Of a DNA stretch of 64,000 nucleotides, positions 17,076 through 25,146 are shown piece after piece. The notes beneath the pieces were generated by a model. That model was not told the DNA's origin. It searched no databases and saw only the letters and a program-made list of their open reading frames with translations. The position numbers were made by a program, and so were the translations under genes. This stretch comes from Bacillota bacterium (GTDB taxonomy: Bacteria; Bacillota; Clostridia; DSM-8532). Position 1 is the first letter of the stretch. Every line of letters starts with the position of its first letter. The DNA lies in assembly GCA_023415205.1 (NCBI GenBank), contig JAEZLR010000006.1, positions 186,001 through 250,000 of the forward strand. The letters run 5' to 3'.

Positions 17076-18365
17076 ATTATCAAGAAATCTCAGCTCCTGC
17101 GGGAATATGTGGCTATACTGTTAATATCGTCGATGGCACTTGTCCTAGTACAATCATATAATAAAGAAGAACTCTTTATTATACAGGATGAGGAAATTGC
17201 CATGTCAGGTTCATTTGGTGTTACACCACAGATGTTCGGCGCTAAAGGCGACGGAAAGAGCAATGATACGAAAGCCATTCAGGCGGCAATAGATTTCGCA
17301 TCAAAAAATGGTGGGAACTTAGTCACAATACCAGAAGGAATTTATTCCGTGAGGAATCTGAAGCTAAAAGAAAACGTCACACTCATGGGTGAGGGTGAAA
17401 GAAGCATACTAAAGGCGGATCCGAGCTGTAAAACATGGGATGGAATTTTGTATTGTGAAAAACTTAATTCTGCAGAGATCAAAAACCTAACCTTTGATGG
17501 AAATAAGCCTATTGTCCCCGGTGATACACAAAAAGGCACCGTTAATATCTGGGTTAATTACAGTAAAAATGTTCAAATTAACGATTGCACATTCCAGAAC
17601 AACAATTACTTGGGTATATGTATAAAAAGTTCAGACACCGTAAACATTTATAATAATAAATTTCTTAATTTAGATTGTGGGGTTATAACAACATCATATC
17701 CCTCCAGTAATCTAACAATTAGTAATAATTATTTTGATGGAGCAGAATTTTCTGAGCCAATATCTATTTTTGGCTTAAAGGAAGGATATCATGAGAATAT
17801 AACTATAACAAGTAATATAATCAAAAACCATACCAAAGGGAGTGGAATACTTGTAAGAGCAGCTAAAACAGTCTTGATTAGTGATAATGCAATAGATAAC
17901 TGCTGTACGGGCATATTTTTATCAACCTCGGAGTACAAAGGTACAAAGTATGGAGTTTTTGATGCTATAGTTGAAAATAACACCATAACTAATTCGATTT
18001 GCGAAGGAATATTAATAGAAGGCTTAAATAACTCCAAGGTATTGAATAACAAAATTGAGAATGCAGGTTCATTTGGTATATTAACAAAGAATGCAGATAG
18101 TAGCACAATTAGCAAAAACGTGTTGACCAATATGGACATTTCATCATTAACATACGATGGATTTGCGATGACATTAAGCGGATTGACATTTTCAAATGTA
18201 AACAATAATACAATTGTTGTCATTAATGATAAACAAATAGATAAAAATAGGAAACCCATAACCATATCCGCAAATTCATTAAACAACACTTTTAGTGGAA
18301 ATGATGTCTCATTGAGTTTTGATGATTTATACAGGAAAGTTTCTAAGATAAATACTTTTGAGTAA
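17076..18365 (+). CDS. Membrane-anchored or secreted right-handed beta-helix protein (pectate-lyase-3-like)
   Basis: After a start of uncertain position, an N-terminal signal or anchor segment contains KKSQLLREY and then a hydrophobic run through about residue 28. GVTPQMFGAKGDGKSNDTKA then marks the opening of the beta-helix fold, and many short coils with NNxxxN and xxxITISxN patterns continue to the end. The most upstream usable codons are ATT at 17073 and 17076, with GTGAGGG just upstream. The first standard codon, GTG 17109, would remove the basic n-region and has no ribosome binding site. Family members are polysaccharide lyases or epimerases; a role in trimming or modifying the exported glycan is inferred. 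Catalytic residues cannot be assigned with confidence. Confidence 0.75.
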   Translation: MIKKSQLLREYVAILLISSMALVLVQSYNKEELFIIQDEEIAMSGSFGVTPQMFGAKGDGKSNDTKAIQAAIDFASKNGGNLVTIPEGIYSVRNLKLKENVTLMGEGERSILKADPSCKTWDGILYCEKLNSAEIKNLTFDGNKPIVPGDTQKGTVNIWVNYSKNVQINDCTFQNNNYLGICIKSSDTVNIYNNKFLNLDCGVITTSYPSSNLTISNNYFDGAEFSEPISIFGLKEGYHENITITSNIIKNHTKGSGILVRAAKTVLISDNAIDNCCTGIFLSTSEYKGTKYGVFDAIVENNTITNSICEGILIEGLNNSKVLNNKIENAGSFGILTKNADSSTISKNVLTNMDISSLTYDGFAMTLSGLTFSNVNNNTIVVINDKQIDKNRKPITISANSLNNTFSGNDVSLSFDDLYRKVSKINTFE

Positions 18366-18375
18366 AGAGGTTGGT

Positions 18376-19515
18376 ATGAAAGAAAACCAAATGTTTTTGA
18401 TATCTTTATTAAAAAAGGAAATTAAAAAGGAACTCTATCAGACCTGCTTACTGAATTCGCTAAATAAAGACTTCTATAGAGATATATCAATATATGGGCT
18501 TCGAGGAATTTTATATCCTTCACCCTTGAAGGATGTTATAGAAGACGAAAACCAAAAAAAAATACATGAAGATTGGACACATTATATCAAACGTAACGTC
18601 ATGTCCAATCTTTTATTTATTCAGCAATCAAAATATATATTTGGGTTATTTCAAGAAGTAAGAATAACACCTGTCATTATCAAGGGACTATCTATTGCAC
18701 GTTTGTATAAGAACCCTGAAAACAGGTTTATGGAGGATTTGGATTTACTTATACATCCTGATGAGTGGAATAGATCAAAGAAACTTCTCTCAAAACATGG
18801 ATATAGTCAAGTTAATGATGATGATTACCACCCAATGCATATAAAATATACCAAGGTAGGTGGAATACCCGTCGAACTACACAATAGCTTAGTACATACA
18901 GGGTATCTAGGCGAACATGATGTTGATGAGTGGTATCAAAATATATGGAAAAATAAAAGGCTAATAAATGTAGAAGAAACTCAACTTTTTTCACTTGCAC
19001 CTGAAGATGAGTTAATAAACCAAGTCGTTCATTTCGCAACCCATTTTGTTTTTTATGGGGTAAGGTTAAAACATTTATTCGAAATTTCCCTAATTATTGA
19101 GTCATTTAATAAGGAAATTGATTGGAGATATGTATATGATACACTTAAGAAGCTAAACTTCTATGACTTCGGAAATCTCATATTTTCAACGTGTAGAAAA
19201 TATTTTGAAGTCAATGTACCCGAAATGATTTTCAGTATTAAGGATGAAAGGCAGAAGAAATTTATGGAGGATTTTCTGGATTACTATTGTACAGAGAATG
19301 TCCCATATATATCAGGTTACTTAAATATTCTTACGAGGTACCGAATCATATTTAAAAATCAGGTTCTATTACAGCCTTTACTTTGGGCCATTGCACTAAA
19401 ATCTCAGTATAACATTTTTGGTTTTAAAATTGATATGCTTTTACCTAATACAACAAGAATCATTACACATATAAACAAGAAAATTCGAGTAATCAGGAAA
19501 TTTAGGCTTGCTTGA
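18376..19515 (+). CDS. Nucleotidyltransferase-fold protein (NTP_transf_5-like)
   Basis: The product has 379 residues from ATG 18376, with AAAGAGG five bases upstream; a TTG at 18358 is in frame but overlaps the upstream gene. IIKGLSIARLYKNPENRFMEDLDLLI at about residues 101-126 (quoted here in outline) gives the K-G, R and D-x-D pattern of this family: KGLSIARLY, NRFMEDLDLLIHP. ELHNSL and ELINQVVHFATHFVFY follow. Family members often lie with HPr-kinase-like and small-peptide genes, and similar proteins occur beside glycan clusters. It ends the long + strand operon, while the HPr-kinase-like gene opens it. Its reaction is unknown. Confidence 0.68.
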   Translation: MKENQMFLISLLKKEIKKELYQTCLLNSLNKDFYRDISIYGLRGILYPSPLKDVIEDENQKKIHEDWTHYIKRNVMSNLLFIQQSKYIFGLFQEVRITPVIIKGLSIARLYKNPENRFMEDLDLLIHPDEWNRSKKLLSKHGYSQVNDDDYHPMHIKYTKVGGIPVELHNSLVHTGYLGEHDVDEWYQNIWKNKRLINVEETQLFSLAPEDELINQVVHFATHFVFYGVRLKHLFEISLIIESFNKEIDWRYVYDTLKKLNFYDFGNLIFSTCRKYFEVNVPEMIFSIKDERQKKFMEDFLDYYCTENVPYISGYLNILTRYRIIFKNQVLLQPLLWAIALKSQYNIFGFKIDMLLPNTTRIITHINKKIRVIRKFRLA

Positions 19516-19641
19516 CGATAAAGTGGGGGACGATTTCTTAAATAAGCTAAACATCTAGTATTCTTTCGACTATAAAAATACTAACATTAAAATCCAAGTT
19601 AGTTGAGATAGTTATTAGTAATTGTTTAATTCTATATGTTA

Positions 19642-20202
19642 CTAAACTATATAACCGAACCCATTACCTATTTTATTATTCATCTCTTTTGCTTTTTCTA
19701 CAGAATAATATTTAGAGCGCAATGTATAAGATTCATCAAATTTTGGACTCACTTCAAATAGTTTCTCTTGAGTTTTAATGTATTCTTCCATCGTGGAAAT
19801 GACTTTACATGGATTACCCACAGCCACAGTATTGTCGGGAATGTCCTTTGTAACAACGCTGCCTGCTCCAATAATCACGTCATTCCCAATATTCACATTA
19901 GGAAGTATTATGCTTCCTGCTCCAATAAATACGTTATTACCAATGTTGACTTTTCCTATTTTGGTATAACCTAAATAAAGCTTTGTGCTTGCATCATGTG
20001 CAAGAATGTGAACTCTTGGAGCAAGCGTTACATTGTCTCCTATTTTTATTAATGAGCAGTGGGAATCATCAATAATACAGTCCTGAAGTATTTTGAAGTT
20101 TTTACCTATTCTTAATCCACGTCTCTGAATTAAAACATCAAAGCTAATGCGTCCAAACAATTTAAGCAAAACAAAATTAGTGATTCTTGCTTTAATACTC
20201 AT
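19642..20202 (-). CDS. Hexapeptide-repeat acyltransferase (left-handed beta-helix)
   Basis: The product has 186 residues, with a GGAGG site eight or so bases before the ATG at 20202. Hexapeptide repeats run from about residue 45 to 135, including IGDNVTLAPRVHI, GNNVFIGAGSIILPNVNIG and NDVIIGAGSVVTKDIPDN, ending with VAVGNPCKVI. This is the WbbJ/serine-acetyltransferase-like group that O- or N-acetylates sugars with acetyl-CoA. A His is present in ILAHDAST, in the usual place of the catalytic residue. It lies opposite the exopolysaccharide operon and converges with it. Its function probably concerns glycan acetylation. Confidence 0.82.
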   Translation of the reverse strand: MSIKARITNFVLLKLFGRISFDVLIQRRGLRIGKNFKILQDCIIDDSHCSLIKIGDNVTLAPRVHILAHDASTKLYLGYTKIGKVNIGNNVFIGAGSIILPNVNIGNDVIIGAGSVVTKDIPDNTVAVGNPCKVISTMEEYIKTQEKLFEVSPKFDESYTLRSKYYSVEKAKEMNNKIGNGFGYIV

Positions 20203-20343
20203 TAATAGAAACCTCCAATTGACAATTCTAATACTATATTAGGAGTTAAAATAATATTATACAATTAAGTATGAAGCTATAATTCTATACGTCAACAAGC
20301 ATCACCAAAAAACCTTCATATGAAAGCTCATCAAGAAGAGTAA

Positions 20344-20364
20344 CTACTGATGTGAAGTCAGTAG
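20344..20364 (-). terminator. Hairpin downstream of the LPQTG gene
   Basis: CTACTGA (20344-20350) and TCAGTAG (20358-20364) form a perfect 7-bp stem with a 7-base loop, 46 bases after the stop of the small LPQTG protein gene on the minus strand. The downstream T-run in that direction is poor, so termination is likely but not certain. Confidence 0.4.
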
Positions 20365-20409
20365 CAAAAATAATACTTATCCTTTTGCGTTAACGAATAT
20401 CGGTCGTTA

Positions 20410-20712
20410 TTAAAATTCTGCTTTAGGGGCCTTCCGCCTTGAAATCACAATTGCAGCTAGAATAAAAACGATTCCCAGTCCATAAAACGCTTCTATAGGG
20501 ATGCCGCCGGTCTGGGGCAGAATTTCAGGAGCGGCCTGAGGAATTACATCATCTGACACGATCTCCATGGGGGCCGATTCGGGCGTATCACTATCCTTTA
20601 TTTCTGTGATCTCTTCGTCATAGGTATATGAAACAACTGTTTCGGCAGTTGCAATACATAAGCTGCTTAAAATGAATATGCAGGTCATTAAAACAGCAAT
20701 TGTTTTCTTCAT
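20410..20712 (-). CDS. Small LPXTG-type cell-wall-anchored protein
   Basis: The product has 100 residues from the ATG at 20712, eight bases after AAGGAGG (20721-20727); two earlier ATGs at 20718 and 20736 are less well placed. A signal peptide (KK then a hydrophobic core) ends near ATA at residues 21-23. A short acidic, Pro-rich segment follows, then LPQTG at about 65-69, a hydrophobic stretch, and the SRRKAPK charged tail. This is the complete sortase sorting signal. The exposed part is only about 40 residues, very short for an anchored protein. No sortase gene lies in the window. Role unknown. Confidence 0.8.
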   Translation of the reverse strand: MKKTIAVLMTCIFILSSLCIATAETVVSYTYDEEITEIKDSDTPESAPMEIVSDDVIPQAAPEILPQTGGIPIEAFYGLGIVFILAAIVISRRKAPKAEF

Positions 20713-20738
20713 GAACATTACCTCCTTGTTTACCATTT

Positions 20739-20767
20739 ATTATAATTTATTTGTAATAATATTGCAA
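20739..20767 (-). promoter_or_regulatory. SigA-type promoter of the LPQTG gene
   Basis: On the minus strand, TTGCAA (20762-20767), a 17-base spacer and TATAAT (20739-20744) stand just upstream of the AAGGAGG site of the LPQTG gene. The boxes and spacing fit a vegetative promoter. Confidence 0.65.
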
Positions 20768-20781
20768 CATTCACAAAAATA

Positions 20782-22842
20782 TTATTCGACTTCAGCCATT
20801 AGCGAAAGTGCTTCTTTTGTATAGTTTGTTAGTCTATGCTTGCTGGCATAAGGCATGCTCTCCACATGGGCACAATCTCTTAGGTGAGCTTTTCCTTCAT
20901 CAATACTGTTTTGGCTCAGATAGTATTTCCCCGACTCAAGATAGGCCTTTGACAGCAACTCATAATTTATGCTGTTGCAGGGCTGATAGGTAATGAGATC
21001 TTGGGCGCTTTTCAAGGCTTCGATGGGCATACCAGAATTAAAATAGGTTTTAGTCAGGATCTCATGGTAGGTGGGATAGTAAGGGTTCAAGTTAACACTA
21101 CGTTTAGCCAGCTCAAGCGCTCCCCTTCGCCATTGGGCGGAGGTCTCTTGATTGCTATGGTTTTCTGCAAAGAAGTTATAGAGCTTTGTCAATTGGAAGG
21201 TATAGCCTGAATTGATAGGGTCAAGTCGTAACGCTTCTTCGTAGTAAACTCGCGCATTTTCATACCTTTTATTTTCCAAGGCACTTTGGCCCTGGTGAGC
21301 ATGGTATGCTGCCATGCTGTAGAGGGTATTTACTGAAAAGAGACATGAACAAACAAGCACAAGGCTCAGGACGGATAGGCTGTGCCTTGCTTTCGGTGGT
21401 TCAGCTCTTGCAGGCTGCTTCTCTTCTTTACCGCTAGTGTGTTGAATGGCAGCATAGGAGAGCATGGCCCAGAAAATCAAGGCAATGGACGGGTAGGATA
21501 ACTCAAAATCCATGACTGAATGGGTGGAAAGGGCTAGAAAGGCACATAAAACGCCTGTGATTTGTACCTTGTTCCAGGTAACATTGGTCTTATAACGGGA
21601 CCTTATCAAGAACCAAATACCAATGGATACCAGGGTAAAAAATGAGATAAACCCGAGTATCCCTGCTTCCACAAAAACCTGAAAGTAGTGATTGTGCACT
21701 GCTTTTGCCGTATAAAACCAGGTTTGGACACTCTGATAAAGAGCTGTCCATCCCCCTCCGCCGAGGCCCAACAAGCCATAATTTTGGATGAGCTTCAGGG
21801 CATCCTTGTCGAAGTCTAAACGATAGCGAAAACTGGTATTGTCAAAATTGAAATTTTCCCAGCGCTCCAGAATGTTTTGTGGTATCAGGCTTAAGATCTT
21901 ATCTCTGAACACAAACAAGCTAAGGAGAGCAAGGATGATGGCCAGAACAGCAAGCATAATGACCAAGAGCGGCCTGATCTTCTTTCCTGCCAGGGCTCTA
22001 CGGAGGCATTCAAAAACAAAAGCCAAAAGGAGAGTCATGACAAAAGAAATGACCACCCACCGGGTGAGTGAAACATAATCCAGGGATCCGGTCAATTTTT
22101 GTACTTTGGACATACAAAGAACGGCAGGTAGGCCTGCGGCCAGCAAATAACCGAAGGTTCTTATTCTATGGCCCTTAGGTTGAAGTATGAACACTAGGAT
22201 CAATGCAGCCCCTCCAACCAGATATCCCCCTTTTGACCCCGTGAGAAGCGTGGCCAACAGCAATGTGTTGGCAGCCCCTGAAAGAAATAGGATGAGGATT
22301 CTGCTCTTGAGGGTATTCATTAATGTGAGCGTGAAGATAAGGCAAATAATAAAATAGATGACTGAGGCGTTATAGTATTGAAAGGTTGATCCCACTCGGT
22401 CCTCATGCAAGGTGTCGTTTAATAGGGGGAAGGCCTTGGTTAAAGCTTCAAGACCAATGACTGCGGCTGTAAATCCTGAAAGAATTGTTGGAACCATGAG
22501 AACGGCTCCAAGGGATTCTTTCTTATCTCGGAAATAATCATAAAGGATGACGAATACAACAAAATACTCAGTATATTGAATGATGGCCTCGATATTCTCG
22601 CGCATATTAACGGCACTGATAAAACTCAATCCATAGGCTACAATCAGTAACGCAGCGGGGATAGTAAGCCAAGGATTAAAATAAAGGTGCTCCTTTAAGG
22701 ATAGCTTGGCCAGAAAATAGAGAACCGCGAATAAAGCAATCACCGCTAAGAAGAGGGAAGCTTCAAGAGGAAAGAAAAGCCCTTTGAAAAGTGGGGAAAT
22801 GGAGAGGGTGAGAATGAGACCCCAAACACATAATTTCTTCAT
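20782..22842 (-). CDS. O-antigen ligase/Wzy-like membrane protein with C-terminal TPR region
   Basis: The product has 686 residues from ATG 22842, with AAGGTG upstream; an in-frame TTG at 22881 lacks a ribosome binding site. About eleven or more hydrophobic segments fill the first 480 residues. A large external loop carries FRYRLDFDKDALKLI and GLLGLGGGGWTALY followed by HNHYFQVFVEAGILGF, which is the Wzy_C (O-antigen ligase) signature with conserved His. The last 160 residues contain TPR-like repeats such as ENKRYENARVYYEEALRLDP. This fusion is frequent in Clostridia. It probably polymerises or transfers glycans outside the membrane; the substrate is unknown and it need not serve the upstream exopolysaccharide operon. 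Confidence 0.82.
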   Translation of the reverse strand: MKKLCVWGLILTLSISPLFKGLFFPLEASLFLAVIALFAVLYFLAKLSLKEHLYFNPWLTIPAALLIVAYGLSFISAVNMRENIEAIIQYTEYFVVFVILYDYFRDKKESLGAVLMVPTILSGFTAAVIGLEALTKAFPLLNDTLHEDRVGSTFQYYNASVIYFIICLIFTLTLMNTLKSRILILFLSGAANTLLLATLLTGSKGGYLVGGAALILVFILQPKGHRIRTFGYLLAAGLPAVLCMSKVQKLTGSLDYVSLTRWVVISFVMTLLLAFVFECLRRALAGKKIRPLLVIMLAVLAIILALLSLFVFRDKILSLIPQNILERWENFNFDNTSFRYRLDFDKDALKLIQNYGLLGLGGGGWTALYQSVQTWFYTAKAVHNHYFQVFVEAGILGFISFFTLVSIGIWFLIRSRYKTNVTWNKVQITGVLCAFLALSTHSVMDFELSYPSIALIFWAMLSYAAIQHTSGKEEKQPARAEPPKARHSLSVLSLVLVCSCLFSVNTLYSMAAYHAHQGQSALENKRYENARVYYEEALRLDPINSGYTFQLTKLYNFFAENHSNQETSAQWRRGALELAKRSVNLNPYYPTYHEILTKTYFNSGMPIEALKSAQDLITYQPCNSINYELLSKAYLESGKYYLSQNSIDEGKAHLRDCAHVESMPYASKHRLTNYTKEALSLMAEVE

Positions 22843-22873
22843 GGCGCACCTTAATTTATTGAAATTTATAAGA

Positions 22874-22903
22874 TTGGTCAATGTAGGTAAAAAATGTTAT
22901 AAT
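22874..22903 (+). promoter_or_regulatory. Possible promoter of the VanZ-like gene
   Basis: TTGGTC (22874-22879) and TATAAT (22898-22903), with an 18-base spacer, lie about 110 bases before the VanZ-like gene. The -10 box is perfect and the -35 box weak. Confidence 0.4.
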
Positions 22904-23014
22904 TGCATCTATCATAACATAGGTGAAATTTTGGGTCAATCAAAAGGGATGGCCAATAATGTGTGATAAAATAGGGGGATGCTAATATTCCTTAGATGGG
23001 TGAGTAAATTGTAA

Positions 23015-23551
23015 ATGGATAAAAGGCAAAAACTTATCTTTAAAATAATGACCCTGATTTTTTTAATAGCCTCCGTTCTTATAATTGTCTTGTTTACCGG
23101 GAAAACGGGGGAAGAGTCCAACGAATTAAGCCGCTGGGTGGCTAAAAAGATTGAGAACTTTGTTGGCAGCCATTTCACAATAAGGAGAGAAGATGTCTTC
23201 TGGAGAAGTACCTTAAACGCAATCCTGCGTAAGCTGGGGCATTTTCTAGAGTTTGCATTTTTAGGCTTAACGATGGGGGCATTTTTTATTTTGATCCTAC
23301 GTAAGAAATGGGTTTCCGCCTTATTATCTTTGGGACTATGCTGTCTGATGGCCCTTTTAGACGAATACCGACAAATCTTTATTTCAGGACGGACCCCTCA
23401 GTGGTTTGATGTAAAGCTGGATATTATGGGCTCTTTATTCGGTATTCTCCTTGTCTTTACCGTATGGAGCATCTACTCCAGGCTGATGATTTATAAAAAG
23501 CGCGTCAATGAAATGGAGCAAATCATAAAAAATCACCATTTGGAGGAATGA
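23015..23551 (+). CDS. VanZ-like family membrane protein
   Basis: The protein has 178 residues with four or so hydrophobic segments. GKTGEESNELS after the first helix, KLGHFLEFAFLGLTMG in the middle, and LDEYRQIFISGRTPQWFDVKLDIMGSLFG (in part) near residue 118-146 are characteristic VanZ-family stretches: the acidic E/D-x-x-Q motif followed by RxxxxxDxxxDxxG. The family includes the teicoplanin-resistance accessory protein VanZ, but most members are chromosomal and of unknown role. No van resistance genes are nearby, so no resistance is implied. The start ATG 23015 has GGGTGAG about 11 bases upstream. Confidence 0.85.
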   Translation: MDKRQKLIFKIMTLIFLIASVLIIVLFTGKTGEESNELSRWVAKKIENFVGSHFTIRREDVFWRSTLNAILRKLGHFLEFAFLGLTMGAFFILILRKKWVSALLSLGLCCLMALLDEYRQIFISGRTPQWFDVKLDIMGSLFGILLVFTVWSIYSRLMIYKKRVNEMEQIIKNHHLEE

Positions 23552-23568
23552 TAGAAGTATGCTATAAT
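23540..23568 (+). promoter_or_regulatory. Possible promoter of the chromate transporter pair
   Basis: TATAAT at 23563-23568, with TTGGAG 17 bases upstream at 23540-23545, overlaps the end of the VanZ-like gene and stands about 36 bases before the GTG start of the next gene. The -35 match is weak. Confidence 0.35.
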
Positions 23569-23603
23569 ACCTCTGGTTCAGCAGAAATGAGGAGTGCATC
23601 AAC

Positions 23604-24185
23604 GTGGCAAATAAGAAGAGCGAAAAGAACAAGTTCAAAATACTTCTGGATCTATTTATAACTTTCTTTAAGATAGGTGCTTTTACCATCGGAGGCGGAC
23701 TTGCCATGCTTCCGGTCATAGAGCGGGAGATAGTAGATAAAAAAGGCTATATTAATAAAGAGGAAATCATTGATGCTTTTGCTATCTCCCAGTCTCTACC
23801 AGGGGTAATAGCCATCAATTCAGCCATATATGTAGGATACCGCGTTGCGGGGCTGGTGGGTTCAATCTTTACCGCGTTTGGAGTCATTCTCCCCTCTTTC
23901 ATCACCATTTTATTTATTGCCATACTCTTTCCCACCGTAAGCGGGAATGTTTGGGTCAATAAAGCATTGACTGGGGTTAAGGCCGGCGTTGCCGGTGTCA
24001 TTGCCGTATCGGTGGTCAATCTGGCAAGGAAAGCCTTGAAGGATGCCTTCGGTATCATTCTTGCGGTTGTGGCTTTTGTTCTGGCGGCGATATTTGACAT
24101 AGGAATTGTATACATTGTTCTGGCCGGAGCCCTGTTGGGTTATCTTTACTATGGGATAAGGAGAGTAAAGAATGATATTAATTAA
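23604..24185 (+). CDS. Chromate transporter, N-terminal-type half (short CHR protein)
   Basis: The product has 193 residues from GTG 23604, with TGAGGAG upstream. FFKIGAFTIGGGLAMLPVIE near residue 19 and ISQSLPGVIAINSAIYVGYR near 60 are the paired CHR-family motifs: FxxGxxxxGGGxAM and the SQxxPGxxxxN stretch. It is a half-length protein with one CHR domain and is followed by a second one overlapping by 14 bases. Two-gene short-form CHR systems are normal in Bacillota and work as a pair, so this is not a broken ChrA. The proteins are proton-coupled anion exporters; chromate or sulfate as the real substrate is family knowledge only. Confidence 0.88.
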   Translation: MANKKSEKNKFKILLDLFITFFKIGAFTIGGGLAMLPVIEREIVDKKGYINKEEIIDAFAISQSLPGVIAINSAIYVGYRVAGLVGSIFTAFGVILPSFITILFIAILFPTVSGNVWVNKALTGVKAGVAGVIAVSVVNLARKALKDAFGIILAVVAFVLAAIFDIGIVYIVLAGALLGYLYYGIRRVKNDIN

Positions 24186-24711
24186 TCTATTTCTGGTATT
24201 TTTTAAGGTGGGTTTGATTGGTTTTGGCGGTGGCTATGCTATTTTGACCATGATTCAGAAGGAGCTTTTAAGCCTTGGGTGGATTACCGCAGAAGAATTC
24301 GGCAATATGGCGGCCATCTCACAAATGACCCCCGGGCCTATTGCAGTAAACGCTGCAACCTATGTAGGTTACCGTGTGGGTGGCTTCTGGGGCTCAGTAA
24401 CGGCTACCCTTGGGGTTTCATTACCCTCCTTGATTCTGGTGGTTATTGTGGCCCATTTTATCCTGAAATTTAAAGAAAGCCGGTTGGTTGAATCCTGTAT
24501 GAAGGGGATACGACCTGTAACGGTAGCTTTTATAGCCTCAGCGGCAATTTTCTTTGCCTATGAATCCTTTGTAAATCTAGAGCTTCCTCTTTTTATCAAT
24601 CCAGGAGCATTCGCTGTCTTTGTCCTGTCCATCATAGCGGCAGTAGTAGTTAAAATGGATACCATCCTGATTATTTTGTTGTCAGCGGTGCTGGGCCTGA
24701 TTATCCTTTAA
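24172..24711 (+). CDS. Chromate transporter, second half (short CHR protein)
   Basis: The product has 179 residues. FKVGLIGFGGGYAILTMIQK near residue 9 and ISQMTPGPIAVNAATYVGYR near 50 repeat the CHR motifs of the partner gene. Five or six hydrophobic segments are visible. The start overlaps the first half by 14 bases, so translation is probably coupled and a heterodimer likely. A convergent terminator region follows at 24,712. Confidence 0.88.
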   Translation: MILINLFLVFFKVGLIGFGGGYAILTMIQKELLSLGWITAEEFGNMAAISQMTPGPIAVNAATYVGYRVGGFWGSVTATLGVSLPSLILVVIVAHFILKFKESRLVESCMKGIRPVTVAFIASAAIFFAYESFVNLELPLFINPGAFAVFVLSIIAAVVVKMDTILIILLSAVLGLIIL

Positions 24712-24746
24712 GGAAAACAAAAAAGCCCAGGCTTTAGCCAAGGCTT
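24712..24746 (-). terminator. Terminator of the HPr-like gene (minus strand)
   Basis: Read on the minus strand, AAGCC, an internal TT/TG mismatch, then GGC-TAAA-GCC and GGCTT form a hairpin (about 24,723-24,746) followed by TTTTGTTTT. It lies 30 bases beyond the HPr-like gene stop, in the space between convergent genes. Confidence 0.6.
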
Positions 24747-24776
24747 ATACTTTCGCTAAAAAGAGGAGAAGAAGGG

Positions 24777-25007
24777 TTAATCGATGATGATTCCCTTAAT
24801 CTCATTGACAAAGTCGTCGGCATTATCGTTGTGAACTTCCACCTTGATAGGTTTTGAAAGATCCAGGCTAAAAATCCCCATAATGGATTTAGCGTCAACA
24901 ATATACCGACCGGATGTGAGATCAACATCGAAATCATACTTGTTTACGATGTTAACAAAATCCTTCACATCATTAATGGATTTTAGTAAAATGTTGAATG
25001 TTTTCAT
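24777..25007 (-). CDS. Divergent HPr-like phosphocarrier-family protein
   Basis: The product has 76 residues, the usual HPr length. DAKSIMGIFSLDLSKPIKVEV at about residues 38-58 (seen in part as KSIMGIFSLDL) matches the HPr region around Ser46 and its following helix. The start, FNILLKSINDVKDFVN, lacks the G-x-H-A-R-P loop that carries the phosphorylated His15. It therefore cannot act as a normal PTS phosphocarrier but retains the Ser46-type site that HPr kinase modifies. Such His-less HPr homologues occur in Clostridia without known function. Single gene with its own terminator. Confidence 0.72.
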   Translation of the reverse strand: MKTFNILLKSINDVKDFVNIVNKYDFDVDLTSGRYIVDAKSIMGIFSLDLSKPIKVEVHNDNADDFVNEIKGIIID

Positions 25008-25146
25008 TGGCTTTTTACACCGCCTTTCAGTGTTTATAATGCAATCAACACAATTAATAGTTTATTACCATGGAACCCCATAGTCAATGGTTAAAGTGTT
25101 AAGACTTTATGTAGGGTATGTAACATTTTTAGGGAAGTGAGACAGA

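Noticed and set aside
23015..23551. Vancomycin or teicoplanin resistance
   Set aside because: VanZ-like proteins are widespread and no vanRSHAX-type genes are nearby.
23604..24711. Frameshifted chrA gene
   Set aside because: Each half has a complete CHR motif pair and its own start; two-gene short CHR systems are normal in Bacillota.
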